From NCBI RefSeq assembly GCF_019039035.1, contig NZ_JAHNZT010000036.1:1-64000 (forward strand): a DNA stretch of 64,000 nt, written 5' to 3'. The stretch's first letter is position 1, and each line of letters starts with the position of its first letter. The stretch comes from Citreicoccus inhibens. GTDB lineage: Bacteria; Myxococcota; Myxococcia; Myxococcales; Myxococcaceae. Made by a program: the position numbers and the translations under genes. A model generated the notes under the pieces. It was not told the origin of the DNA. It ran no database searches and worked only from the letters and a program-made list of their open reading frames with translations. Shown here in pieces: positions 9,281 through 17,401 of this stretch.

Positions 9281-11479
9281 ATGAAGATTCGCAAGCATGC
9301 GGTGCGGGGAGCGTGTGCGCTCACCGCGGTGGTGGCGCTCGTGCCCGCGGCGGCCCTGGCCGACGACAGCGGTCCCAAGCTGACCATCGGTGGTACCACC
9401 TACACGAAGTGGCTCTTGGGCAACATGCAGGAGCAGGGCGCCATGTACAACTTCACCACGGTCCCCGGTGAAGGCTATGGCGACAATGGCATCGGCACGG
9501 AGCTGGAGCTGCTCCTCAACGCCAAGGTGTCTCCGCAGGTCGAGGTGAACGGCCGCATTCACAGCCGTTTCAACCAGAACTTCTGGACGAACTTTGGTGG
9601 CTTCGGCGGTGACCCGAGCAAGCCGTGCGTCGCGGGTGACTGCGGCGAGTTCGACCCGCGCTCCAACCAGTACATCAAGCTGCGCGGCATGTCCGTCACG
9701 CTCCGCCCGGGCTACCTGGTGGACACGGCGGTCATCGGCTCCAACGACCTGGGCCAGTTCGACCCGTTCGTCATCGGCCGCATCCGCTACATCGACCGCG
9801 ACAACGCCCAGGCCGTGCTGCTCCAGGGCTCCGCGTTCGAGCGCCGGCTGACGTGGGACGCGGCGCGCATCGCGCTTCCCCGCCTGTGGGCGGGCCCGGG
9901 CTTCAGCACCGGCCTCTTCCACGCCAATGACGCCGTCTACGGCTTCCAGGCCAAGTACACCGTCAACGAGATGGTCGACCTGGGCGGCATCTTCGACTAC
10001 GCGAACGACCAGGAAGTCCGCGCCAGCGACAACAACATCGACGACGGTCGCTCGCTGACGCCGCGCTACCGCAACGGCGTGGGCGGCCTGAAGGCCGGCG
10101 TGCACGTGGGCTCGTGGATGGACGTGCGTGCCGCGTTCTATACGTCGTACTCCAACGCGGATCCGATTCTCTCCGCGGCGAACTTCAACGGCATCAACGG
10201 CTACTCGGCGGTGATTGCCGGCCGGCACTCGGACCAGACGTACATGTTCAACGCGGCGCTGAATGACCCGCTGGACGTGGGCCTGTCGCTGAACCTCCAG
10301 CTCTTCAGCATCGGCAAGAACTACACCTCCGTGATGGCCAGCCGCCGCGAGGCGGACGTGCTGCTCACCGAGGGCCATGACGGCAGCTTCGCGTTCCCGG
10401 GCCCGTCCAACGCGTCCTACGGCGTGTTCAAGGGCAACCCCACCCGCATCGGCTACGGCGGCTGGACGAGCGAGGGCCAGCAGGTGGCCACCGTGAACGT
10501 GGACAACGACTTCACGGACTTCGACGAGCCTTTCGCCGAGTCGGTCATCGGCTGGCGCGGCGTGACGGCCAACCCGGTGTACACGCACGGCGCGCTGGAG
10601 CTGTCCGGCGAGTACTCGTTCATCACCTACGGCCAGAACTGGCAGGCGTGGGGCAACGCGGACCAGCCGCTCAACGCGACGCAGTACCCGGGCGCGGAGC
10701 TGGACTCCGGCGTGGGCCACAACTTCCGCTCCATCTTCCAGCCGTTCCAGGACAAGCACACCAACATCGTGGCGCTGCGCGCCAAGTACGTGCTGGACGT
10801 GGCCAAGGGCATCGACCTGTTTGGGCGCTTCAAGTACATCCACGAGACGGACAAGCGCCTGAACGACCCGCGCTTCCTGCCGTACCAGGCGGGCTCGTGC
10901 GCGGCGGACGGCAGCGGCTGCGACAACTCGCTCGTGAATGAATACAGCACGGGCAACAGCACGTCGGGCCTGTATGCCAACCCGGGCGTCATCACCAACA
11001 GCCTGGGCCAGACGGGTTACCAGTGGAAGCCGTTCGACAACATCGCGGACGACGACCGCGTGCTGGACTACACGACCTTCACGGCGGGCGCTGGCTACCA
11101 GTTCACGGATGACCTGTATGTGTCCGCGAGCTACTCGAAGTTCTTCGCGGACCTGCTGGACGGCAACACGGCGTTCCAGGCGTACAACCTGCACGAGATG
11201 GCTTCCGGCAAGCACAACAAGAACCAGCTCCTGATTCGCGCGCGCTACATCCTGTCCGGCGTGGAGTTCGGCCTGGAGGGGCAGTACGCGTTCGGCACGT
11301 ACAAGCCGGACTTCGGCACGGGCTTCGTCACGCAGTACGCGGATGAGACCATCTCCGCGGACCACCACGTGAAGGTGGGCTCGGCGGGCTTCACCAATCG
11401 CTACGGCGGTTGGAACAGCATGGAGGAGCGCGAGTTCACCCAGCTGCGCATGAAGGCCTTCATGAAGGCGCAGTTCTAG
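9281..11479 (+). CDS. Large outer-membrane beta-barrel porin, probably for dextrins
   Basis: A 732-residue protein with a signal peptide ending AALA-DDSG. Residues after 30 alternate polar and hydrophobic as in beta-strands. Many strands are aromatic-rich (FNQNFWTNFGGFGG, GALELSGEYSFITYG, FGLEGQYAFGTYKPDF). The final residue is phenylalanine after MKAQ, the classic signal for assembly into the outer membrane. Length suggests a barrel of many strands with long loops. No TonB box or plug was seen. It sits in the maltodextrin operon between two sugar-binding-like proteins, so I infer that it is the outer-membrane route for oligosaccharides, functionally like maltoporin but not obviously homologous. 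Confidence 0.78.
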   Translation: MKIRKHAVRGACALTAVVALVPAAALADDSGPKLTIGGTTYTKWLLGNMQEQGAMYNFTTVPGEGYGDNGIGTELELLLNAKVSPQVEVNGRIHSRFNQNFWTNFGGFGGDPSKPCVAGDCGEFDPRSNQYIKLRGMSVTLRPGYLVDTAVIGSNDLGQFDPFVIGRIRYIDRDNAQAVLLQGSAFERRLTWDAARIALPRLWAGPGFSTGLFHANDAVYGFQAKYTVNEMVDLGGIFDYANDQEVRASDNNIDDGRSLTPRYRNGVGGLKAGVHVGSWMDVRAAFYTSYSNADPILSAANFNGINGYSAVIAGRHSDQTYMFNAALNDPLDVGLSLNLQLFSIGKNYTSVMASRREADVLLTEGHDGSFAFPGPSNASYGVFKGNPTRIGYGGWTSEGQQVATVNVDNDFTDFDEPFAESVIGWRGVTANPVYTHGALELSGEYSFITYGQNWQAWGNADQPLNATQYPGAELDSGVGHNFRSIFQPFQDKHTNIVALRAKYVLDVAKGIDLFGRFKYIHETDKRLNDPRFLPYQAGSCAADGSGCDNSLVNEYSTGNSTSGLYANPGVITNSLGQTGYQWKPFDNIADDDRVLDYTTFTAGAGYQFTDDLYVSASYSKFFADLLDGNTAFQAYNLHEMASGKHNKNQLLIRARYILSGVEFGLEGQYAFGTYKPDFGTGFVTQYADETISADHHVKVGSAGFTNRYGGWNSMEEREFTQLRMKAFMKAQF

Positions 11480-11506
11480 TCCTTCGCTGAAGCAGCAGGG
11501 GGTTCC

Positions 11507-11540
11507 GGAGCCCGGTGCGCCCTCGCGCGTGCCGGGCTCC
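11507..11540 (+). terminator. Hairpin terminator after the porin gene
   Basis: A 9-bp perfect stem (GGAGCCCGG/CCGGGCTCC) with a 16-base loop starts 28 bases after the porin stop and is followed by TTGCGTT, a weak T-rich tail. This would reduce read-through into the lipoprotein gene at 11,600. Confidence 0.6.
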
Positions 11541-11599
11541 TTGCGTTCAGGTCGCGCCCCGGGCATGTCCAGGGCGCCGCACCCCGAGGAGTCCCCGCC

Positions 11600-12604
11600 A
11601 TGTCTCACGTCCGTCGAGCCCTGCCCGCGCTCATCCTGGCCTCCACGCTGAGCACCGCCTGCCACTCCCGACGGGCGGGCGAGCCCCTGCTGTTCCGATT
11701 GGAGGACCCCGTGGGGGACGACCACGGGGATGGCGAGCTCGTCTATCCGGTGCGCACGGACCTGGGGCGAGGCGACCTGGACGTGGTGTCAGTGCAGGCG
11801 CTGGGCATGGAGGGCGGGACGCGCTTCGAGGTGACGTTCGCGCATCCCATCGCGAGGCCGACGCGAGCGCACACGGTGGACATTGGCGGCGGGACGTTGG
11901 CGGACATCGCGCGCCACGGCTTCTACACGTTCAACGTGGACATCTACGTGGACCAGGACCACGTGGTGGGCTCGGGGCGGACGGACACGCTGCCAGGGCG
12001 AGGTCTGGCGCTGGCGCCCGAGTCCGCATGGGACAAGGCGCTGGTGCTGACGCCGCGTCCGTATGAAGCGCGGGAGCAGTTGCACAAGCGTTGGCGGCAG
12101 GTGGCGCTGGCGGCGCATCGCGCGGAGCACGGTCCAGTGTCTGGAAAAGAGGAGCGGCGGTTGGAGGCGGTGGCGGACCAGGAGGTGGACGCGCGTGTCT
12201 TCTTCGCCACGCGAATCCAGGTGAGCGGGCGCACGGTGTCGTTCGAGGTGCCAGACGTGTTCCTGGGCGAGCACGCGCGAGCGGACTGGGGGTACGCGGT
12301 GGCGGTGACGGGGGCGTCGCTGGACCGCAAGGTGGAGCTGAGCTTGCTGGGCGCCAATGACACACAGGCCTCGGGGTTGATGGTGATGGGGATTGGGCCA
12401 GGGGTATCCGAGGCAAGGTTCGGAGGCGCGCGCACGGGGGACCCGGACCAGTCACCGGTGGTGGACCTGTTGGTGCCGTCTGGGATTGCGCAGGAGGCCG
12501 TGCTGGGCCCTGCGAAGTCACCCTGGCCGGCGGTGGTGCCCACGCCCGCCGCGAGCGCGGCGGTGCCCATGCCCGCGCCGACGGAGGCCGATGGCACACC
12601 CTGA
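11600..12604 (+). CDS. Glucodextranase C-like (DOMON-like) lipoprotein
   Basis: A lipoprotein of about 334 residues with lipobox STAC near residue 21. Its mature start (FRLEDPVGDDHGDGELVYP) and the later DLDVVSV and GSGRTDTLPGRG segments match the periplasmic protein at 8,238, so the two are paralogues of the same carbohydrate-binding-like family. This copy is longer, with a charged helical insert near residues 160-200 and a proline-alanine-rich tail. It follows the porin after a terminator-like hairpin. A membrane-anchored version of the soluble sugar-binding protein is the simplest reading. No catalytic residues are visible. Confidence 0.7.
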   Translation: MSHVRRALPALILASTLSTACHSRRAGEPLLFRLEDPVGDDHGDGELVYPVRTDLGRGDLDVVSVQALGMEGGTRFEVTFAHPIARPTRAHTVDIGGGTLADIARHGFYTFNVDIYVDQDHVVGSGRTDTLPGRGLALAPESAWDKALVLTPRPYEAREQLHKRWRQVALAAHRAEHGPVSGKEERRLEAVADQEVDARVFFATRIQVSGRTVSFEVPDVFLGEHARADWGYAVAVTGASLDRKVELSLLGANDTQASGLMVMGIGPGVSEARFGGARTGDPDQSPVVDLLVPSGIAQEAVLGPAKSPWPAVVPTPAASAAVPMPAPTEADGTP

Positions 12605-12658
12605 GTGGTGTTTCCAGGCCGTTGTCGAGTATGCGTTTGTGTCCTGGAGCACATGATT

Positions 12659-12673
12659 GGACCCTGAGGGTCC
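12659..12673. terminator. Short palindrome after the lipoprotein gene
   Basis: GGACCC-TGA-GGGTCC is a perfect 6-bp inverted repeat 55 bases after the preceding stop, followed by an AT-rich CTGAATTAAC. It could be a weak terminator or a regulator site for the next, degenerate locus. The choice is open. Confidence 0.35.
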
Positions 12674-12759
12674 TGAATTAACTGCGGGACAATGGGGGTT
12701 GTCAGACGCGGCTGTTATGTCGCCCCTCACCGCGTGTCGGCGGATGTCCTGGGGGGACG

Positions 12760-12993
12760 ATGAGCGCTTGGGCGCTGGCTGCGTTGGTCGCAGTGACTGT
12801 CGGGTGTGCGACGACGCGTATCGTCCGGCTGGGTACCGGGCAAGGCAACTCGATTGTCTACGCACCATCCGAGACGCCTCCCGTCGAGAACGATGAGGTG
12901 GCGTTCCGCCTCGCGCTGACCAGTTCCCGGTCGCGCGATCTGGAAAGACCCTGGACATCGAGTCTGCGGGGCTTGGCCTCATTCCTATTGTGA
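12760..12993 (+). pseudogene. 5' remnant of a Sit-type (TIGR02269-like) toxin lipoprotein
   Basis: The first 48 or so residues look like the start of the myxobacterial TIGR02269-type lipoproteins: a hydrophobic signal with lipobox VGC, then TTRIVRLGTGQGNSIVYAP and an acidic stretch. Full-length members run several hundred residues and end in a toxic domain delivered to neighbouring cells by outer-membrane exchange. Here the frame closes after only 77 codons. Its last 25 or so codons lie on DNA that encodes an immunity protein in another frame. The toxin end is therefore missing. Codon use is less GC-rich than in the flanks. Family recognition is from memory of the N-terminal pattern. Confidence 0.6.
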
Positions 12994-13343
12994 CTGAACG
13001 TGTTGCAAGTGTTTTCCGAGCGCTGGCCTCACATGATGTCCAGCTGTTTCCTGTGGTTGTTATTGGCGAGCCGGGTCCCTATTTCTTGCTCAATGTGGTT
13101 CGGAAGATTCGCTGTGTCGATGAAGAGGTTTCCCTCGAAGTGCAGTTTCGTACGGCGCCCGAGTTCAAGGATCGCATCGAAGAGTATCGTTCGGTGATTG
13201 GGCTGAGAATCGATAAGTCGAAAGTGGGTGACGCTCGCGCGTTTCGGACGTGGGGTTGGCGCACGCCCCTCACTGTCGACGAGGGCATCAAGCAAGCACT
13301 GGAGGCAACTCGGTGCTCCGGCGGCAAGTTCGACGAGGCCTGA
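12897..13343 (+). pseudogene. Truncated Imm11 (DUF1629)-like immunity protein
   Basis: Reading the third frame from 12,897 gives an unbroken protein segment without a proper start. It runs through KTLDIESAGLGLIPIV, then the body (VASVFRALASHDVQLFPV, YFLLNVVRKIRCVDE, KVGDARAFRTWGWRTPL) and ends GGKFDEA. This order matches the Imm11/DUF1629 immunity proteins that sit next to Sit-type toxins in myxobacteria. The first third of the family is absent and an in-frame TGA lies at 12,894. Translation could restart at the GTG at 12,990, giving 117 residues. I infer a dead or much reduced immunity gene, fused by deletion to the front of its former toxin. Confidence 0.6.
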
Positions 13344-13540
13344 ACGACCCAGCCTTCGCGGTCCTCCGATGCTGCTTCAGTGATCCGCGCGTTTCGGACC
13401 GCCACCGTGCCAAGTTCTGCTGGCGTGACGGCGATTCCATCTCCACACCACCCGATATCCGTCTTAGGGTGGAGAGCGCCGTCCGACTCCATCGAGTTGT
13501 CTGGGTGCCCGCCCGGTCACGACTCATTTCGGGGGAATTG

Positions 13541-14488
13541 ATGTCCGGCTTGCTCGTGCTGCTGGCGTTGCTGTGCACTGGGGGAATCGTGTTCGCGGTC
13601 TTCCGCTCGCGCGGTTCGTCGGGGTCCGCCTCGGGAGAGGCCGGCTCCTCGAAGGAACACCAGCGCCTCTCGGAGAAGACCCTCCGCATCTTCCGCGCGG
13701 AGCTGAGCCTTGACGAGGAGATCGCGTTCATTCGCCACCTCTCTCCCCAGATGGCTGAGTGGATGAACCTGCTCGCCGCGGACAAGGTCGATGAGGCGAT
13801 GCGCGGGGCGGAGGCGGTGCATGCCGCCACACCGAGTTCGCGCCCCGCCACCTGCTTCCTCATGCGCGCACGCCTCGCCATGGGTGACAATCAAGGGGCT
13901 GCGCAGATTGCCCAGACCTACTTCTCGGCGGTGGGCAACGCCGAAGTCCAGTCGCAATTGCAGACCTGGTATCACCTGCGGGAGATGAACGTCATCCCCG
14001 ACCAGGAGACGGCAAGCACCGTGCTCGGGGTCATCGTCGAAGTGAACTACTTCGAGGAAGACGGCGCTCCGGCCATGCCCCTCACCCTCGCGGCCTATCT
14101 GGATGGCTCATCCGTCCTCAGTCGAGGACAGCGCACGGTTCTCGCCAGACCCGAATCACAGAAACAGGTCCACGAGGCCGCGCAGCAGCTCGTCGCGGCG
14201 GTCATGGAGGTGGAGCGCCCCGCGCCCGGAGCACACCCCACGAAGCCCGTGGAAGACCACCTCATGCGCTTCACCGTCCTCACCGCCGGTGGCCCTGCTG
14301 TCATCGAACTCAACTTGGGCGAGGTGCAGGACAACAAGTCCCATCCCCTGTTCAAGCTGCTCCTGCTGGCGACACATCTGCAGATGCTGATCAGCAACGA
14401 CAAGGACTTCGTCCTCGGGGGAGCGCCAGGGACAGAAGGGCGTCAGCCGTCGGAGACGGCTCCCGAGAAGCGAACTTCCGTGCATTGA
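13541..14488 (+). CDS. Hypothetical membrane-anchored protein
   Basis: About 315 residues. The ATG at 13,541 follows GGGGGA and gives an N-terminal membrane span (SGLLVLLALLCTGGIVFAVF). Earlier in-frame codons only add an improbable leader over the pseudogene. After a serine-glycine linker the protein is mostly helical, including an alpha-hairpin-like part around residues 60-140 (DKVDEAMRGAEAVHAATP, GDNQGAAQIAQTYFSA) that resembles a single TPR-like turn. The C-terminal half is mixed and ends in a polar tail. I do not recognise the family. Base composition returns to the normal high GC here, so it is probably a resident gene next to the deletion scar. Confidence 0.55.
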   Translation: MSGLLVLLALLCTGGIVFAVFRSRGSSGSASGEAGSSKEHQRLSEKTLRIFRAELSLDEEIAFIRHLSPQMAEWMNLLAADKVDEAMRGAEAVHAATPSSRPATCFLMRARLAMGDNQGAAQIAQTYFSAVGNAEVQSQLQTWYHLREMNVIPDQETASTVLGVIVEVNYFEEDGAPAMPLTLAAYLDGSSVLSRGQRTVLARPESQKQVHEAAQQLVAAVMEVERPAPGAHPTKPVEDHLMRFTVLTAGGPAVIELNLGEVQDNKSHPLFKLLLLATHLQMLISNDKDFVLGGAPGTEGRQPSETAPEKRTSVH

Positions 14489-14713
14489 CGGCCTCGGCAT
14501 TCCCGAGGGAGTCGCCCCGGAATGCTCCGAGCCTCACCGGGTTCATCTTGGGGCAGCGCTGAACTCTCGACAGGACGCCGAGCGCTCCGAACGGCAGGTG
14601 CATCAGCTCCGCCTGTGTTCCTGGTCGAGGCGCCCCTCTTCAGAACGCTCCTCGCGGAGATGTGGTGGTGCGGAAGGGCTCCCTGCGCGCTTGAGGCAAG
14701 GGACAGGGGTGAA

Positions 14714-14729
14714 GCAACCGAATGGTTGC
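14714..14729. promoter_or_regulatory. Upstream palindromic operator of the SRPBCC-ArsR operon
   Basis: GCAACC-GAAT-GGTTGC is a perfect 6-bp inverted repeat, 44 bases before the SRPBCC start. Its arms equal the core of the second palindrome at 14,751. The two centres are 41 bp apart, close to four helical turns, which suits cooperative binding by a dimeric ArsR-type repressor encoded in the same operon. Confidence 0.65.
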
Positions 14730-14750
14730 GCTTCGAGATGAGATGATGCA

Positions 14751-14774
14751 ATGTGCAACCAGGAGGTTGCACAT
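14751..14774. promoter_or_regulatory. Second palindromic operator covering the ribosome site and start codon
   Basis: Two 10-base arms (ATGTGCAACC and GGTTGCACAT) flank AGGA as a perfect inverted repeat. It contains the same GCAACC-N4-GGTTGC core as the site at 14,714. The AGGAGG ribosome site (14,761-14,766) is inside it and the ATG at 14,773 is at its edge. Besides being a DNA operator, the RNA could fold and hide the ribosome site. Confidence 0.65.
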
Positions 14775-15225
14775 GAGCACGACCGACCGCATCGAGAAGT
14801 CGACCCTGTTGCGCGCGTCCCAGGGACGCGTCTGGCGAGCCATCACCCACGCCGAGGAGTTCGGCACCTGGTTCCGCGTGAAGCTCGCTGGCCCCTTCGT
14901 CCCAGGCCGAGAGGTTCACGGCAAGCTCACCTACCCGGGCTTCGAGCACCTGGCCTTCGCCCTCGTCGTCGACAAGATGGACGCCGAGGTCCTCTTCTCC
15001 TACCGCTGGCACCCGTATGCCATCGACCCCAAGGTGGACTACTCAACCGAGCCCATGACGCTGGTCGAGTTCCGGCTGGCGCCCGTCGCCGAGGGCGTTC
15101 ATCTCACTATCACCGAGTCGGGCTTCGACCGCCTGCCGCCCGGGCGGCGCGATGAGGCCTTCCGCATGAACTCCGGTGGGTGGGCCAAGCAGCTGCAGAA
15201 CATCGAGCAGCATGTCGCCCCCTAG
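14773..15225 (+). CDS. SRPBCC (AHSA1-like) domain protein
   Basis: About 150 residues, the usual length for single-domain START/AHSA1 proteins. The start at 14,773 follows a perfect AGGAGG. It opens with RIEKSTLLRASQGRVWRAIT, and later has FGTWFRVKLAGPF, VLFSYRWHPYA and GFDRLPPGRRDEAF, which fit the helix-grip fold that binds hydrophobic ligands. The gene overlaps the ArsR-family gene by 14 bases. Such SRPBCC/ArsR pairs are common and often answer to a small hydrophobic or stress-related signal; the ligand is unknown. Control by the two palindromes just upstream is likely. Confidence 0.85.
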   Translation: MSTTDRIEKSTLLRASQGRVWRAITHAEEFGTWFRVKLAGPFVPGREVHGKLTYPGFEHLAFALVVDKMDAEVLFSYRWHPYAIDPKVDYSTEPMTLVEFRLAPVAEGVHLTITESGFDRLPPGRRDEAFRMNSGGWAKQLQNIEQHVAP

Positions 15226-15556
15226 CGCGCTGGCTGCATCCCAGGTTCGGGACGCGGCGCCCCTGTTCGCGGCGCTTGGAGACGAGACGCGGCTCCAACT
15301 GCTCGTCAAGCTCTCCAAGGGTGGGCCTCGGACCGTGGCGCGGATGAGCGAGCAGTCGCAGGTGTCCCGACAGGCCATCGCCAAGCACCTCCAAGTGCTC
15401 GCGGAGGCGGGGCTGATTCGCAGCAATCGAGAAGGCCGCGAGCGAATCTGGGAAGTCGAGCCCAAACGCATCGAGGATGCGCGGGATTACCTCGACCGCA
15501 TCTCCCATCAATGGGACATGGCGCTTGAGCGCCTCAAGCAGTTCGTCGAGGAGTGA
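15212..15556 (+). CDS. ArsR-family transcriptional regulator
   Basis: About 114 residues with a winged-helix DNA-binding domain. LFAALGDETRLQLLVKLSKG is the typical first helices, QVSRQAIAKHLQVLAEAGL the recognition helix, and NREGRERIWEVEP the wing. The tail (ARDYLDRISHQWDMALERLK) resembles the dimer helix of the SRPBCC-linked ArsR group. No cysteine metal site was seen in the helix that binds metals in SmtB/ArsR, so a metal sensor is unlikely. It overlaps the SRPBCC gene. It probably represses its own operon through the palindromes at 14,714 and 14,751. Confidence 0.85.
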   Translation: MSPPSALAASQVRDAAPLFAALGDETRLQLLVKLSKGGPRTVARMSEQSQVSRQAIAKHLQVLAEAGLIRSNREGRERIWEVEPKRIEDARDYLDRISHQWDMALERLKQFVEE

Positions 15557-15793
15557 GCGGGAGTCTCCCTCCGCCTGGCGTACGCAAGCGGAGGTGCGCC
15601 GACGTGCGTGCCCATGGGCCACCGTGCAAGAGCTTTCCACCGGGAATGCACCTTCCAGGTCACGGATGGGTTTCGCGCGAGGGTGTCTGTCTTTCCATGG
15701 CCCGCGGCGCGCGGAGGGGTTAGGGAAAGGCGCCCCGGTCCGCCGGGTGCGCCCCCGTCTCCCGTGGAACCTCTCCCTCGCAGGAGTTCACCT

Positions 15794-17269
15794 TTGAGAT
15801 TCGTCTCGCTTCGATGGGTGTTGCCTTGGCTGGTCGTGCTCGGCGCCTGCCAGCAGTCCCCGGATTCGCCCTCGGAAGACACGCACGAGGTCGCTCCGCT
15901 CGCGGGACAGCTCCTGACCTGTGGAGCCCTCCAGGTTGTCCGCGGCGGCATCGGCGCGGGGCAGGGCATCACGGGGCTGGCCACGCAGACGCTCTCCGGC
16001 ACGCAGGACCGCTGGGCCGAGTACGTGGAGTTCGCGGCCAACAGTCAGGTGACGTGCTCCTTCGCGCTGCCCGCGTCCCTGACCGGCGTCGCGCTGTCGG
16101 CGGCCGAGGTCGGCATCAACTACCGAGGTCCCTCGCGCGCGGAGATGCGGTGGACCTTCGAGGCGTGGGACTACTCGACGGGTACGTGGGTCGCGGTGGG
16201 GGACAACACCTTCGCCACCTCGTGGAAGTGGACAGCCTCGGCGCTGACGCTGCCCGGCCCCTTGGAGCGCTTCACGAGCGGCGGTCCCATCCTGGTGCGC
16301 TACGGCACCGCCGCGACGGGGGATGTGTCCCAGCTCGACCTGCTCGTCGTGCGCGTCCAACTCGCCGGTGCGACGGACGCGGATGGCGGCACGACCTTGG
16401 ACGCGGGGACCCCGGTGGATGCCGGAACGGCCGTGGATGCGGGCACCGCGCCCGTGCCCTGGTCGGGCGTGTCCAGCTTCACCTATCAGCTCACGAACTA
16501 CACCCACTTGAAGCTCGATGAGATCGCCGGCTCGAAGTTCGACCTCGCTGTCGTGGACCTGTCGCGCGATGGCACCAGCGACTACTTCCGCGCTGATGAG
16601 ATTGCCGCCGTGAAGGCGACGGGCAAGCAGGTGCTCGCGTACTTTGAAATCGGCGCCATCGAGGACACCCGGCCGGAGTGGCCGCAGGTTCCCGCGGACC
16701 TCAAGCTGGGCGCCGTGGCCGGCTGGCCCGCCGAGCAGTACGTGAAGTACTGGGATGAGCGCTGGTGGCCCATCGTTCAGGGGCGCATCGACCAGGCCAT
16801 CACCGCCGGCTTTGATGGGTGCTACCTGGACATGATCGTCACCTACGAGGAGATCGCCGCCAACGCCGCGGGCACCAACCGCGCGGACCTCGCGCGGAAG
16901 ATGGTGGCGCTCATCCAGCGTGTCAGCCAGTACGCGAAGGCGCGCAAGCCGTCCTTCCGCGTCATGCCCCAGAACTCGCCGGAGCTGGTGGACGAGGCCG
17001 GTTATCTGGCCGCCATCGATGGGGTGGCCATGGAGGACATGTACTGGTCCGATGACGCGGCGTGCACCCAGGATTGGTGCGCGCAGAATCGCACCAACGC
17101 GGGGCGGGTGCGCGCGGCGGGCAAGTTGGTCCTGACGGTGGACTACGCGGTGCAGGCCGCGCACGTCGCGGATGCCTATACGCGCTCCCGCGCCGCGGGC
17201 TTCGTGCCGTATGTTTCGGTGCGGGCGCTCGACCGGATGACGGTGAACGCGGGGTGGGATCCTCACTAG
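15794..17269 (+). CDS. GH114-family lipoprotein (endo-alpha-1,4-polygalactosaminidase-like)
   Basis: A 491-residue lipoprotein. I chose a TTG start at 15,794 because AGGAG lies 7 bases before it and it places the lipobox LGAC near residue 19; upstream in-frame ATGs add an unlikely leader. Residues 30-190 form an extra beta domain of unknown role. A linker of repeated Asp-Ala-Gly follows. Residues about 220-491 match GH114: WSGVSSFTYQLTNY, KFDLAVVDLSRDG, QVLAYFEIGAIEDTRPEW, GFDGCYLDMIVTYEE and an ending with VPYVSVRALDRM. The family cleaves alpha-1,4 galactosamine polymers of microbial and fungal matrices. It could act on prey or on the producer's own polysaccharide. Confidence 0.82.
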   Translation: MRFVSLRWVLPWLVVLGACQQSPDSPSEDTHEVAPLAGQLLTCGALQVVRGGIGAGQGITGLATQTLSGTQDRWAEYVEFAANSQVTCSFALPASLTGVALSAAEVGINYRGPSRAEMRWTFEAWDYSTGTWVAVGDNTFATSWKWTASALTLPGPLERFTSGGPILVRYGTAATGDVSQLDLLVVRVQLAGATDADGGTTLDAGTPVDAGTAVDAGTAPVPWSGVSSFTYQLTNYTHLKLDEIAGSKFDLAVVDLSRDGTSDYFRADEIAAVKATGKQVLAYFEIGAIEDTRPEWPQVPADLKLGAVAGWPAEQYVKYWDERWWPIVQGRIDQAITAGFDGCYLDMIVTYEEIAANAAGTNRADLARKMVALIQRVSQYAKARKPSFRVMPQNSPELVDEAGYLAAIDGVAMEDMYWSDDAACTQDWCAQNRTNAGRVRAAGKLVLTVDYAVQAAHVADAYTRSRAAGFVPYVSVRALDRMTVNAGWDPH

Positions 17270-17327
17270 CGTGAGGATGAGTCGCCGGAGCCCCGGGCTC
17301 GGGGCTCACGGCGGGTGCGCCGACAAA

Positions 17328-17366
17328 TCGAATGAGGCCGCGTCGATTCCGCACGGCCTCATTCGA
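17328..17366. terminator. Hairpin between GH114 and glutathione transferase genes
   Basis: A 13-bp perfect stem (TCGAATGAGGCCG/CGGCCTCATTCGA) with a 13-base loop lies 59 bases after the GH114 stop and 35 before the next start. No T-run follows, so it is terminator-like at best. An operator for the transferase gene is the alternative. Confidence 0.5.
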
Positions 17367-17401
17367 CGTGGCAGTGCAGTTCCTTTTCCACGAGGCGCCC
17401 C

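Noticed and set aside
8987-11725. 912-codon open minus-strand frame opposite the porin
   Set aside because: Low-complexity Arg/Val/Ala-rich sequence without motifs; the plus-strand barrel has a signal peptide and a C-terminal Phe.
13250-13540. Extended N-terminus of the 13,541 protein
   Set aside because: The upstream codons overlap the Imm11 remnant, read as low-quality sequence, and a good ribosome site precedes the ATG at 13,541.
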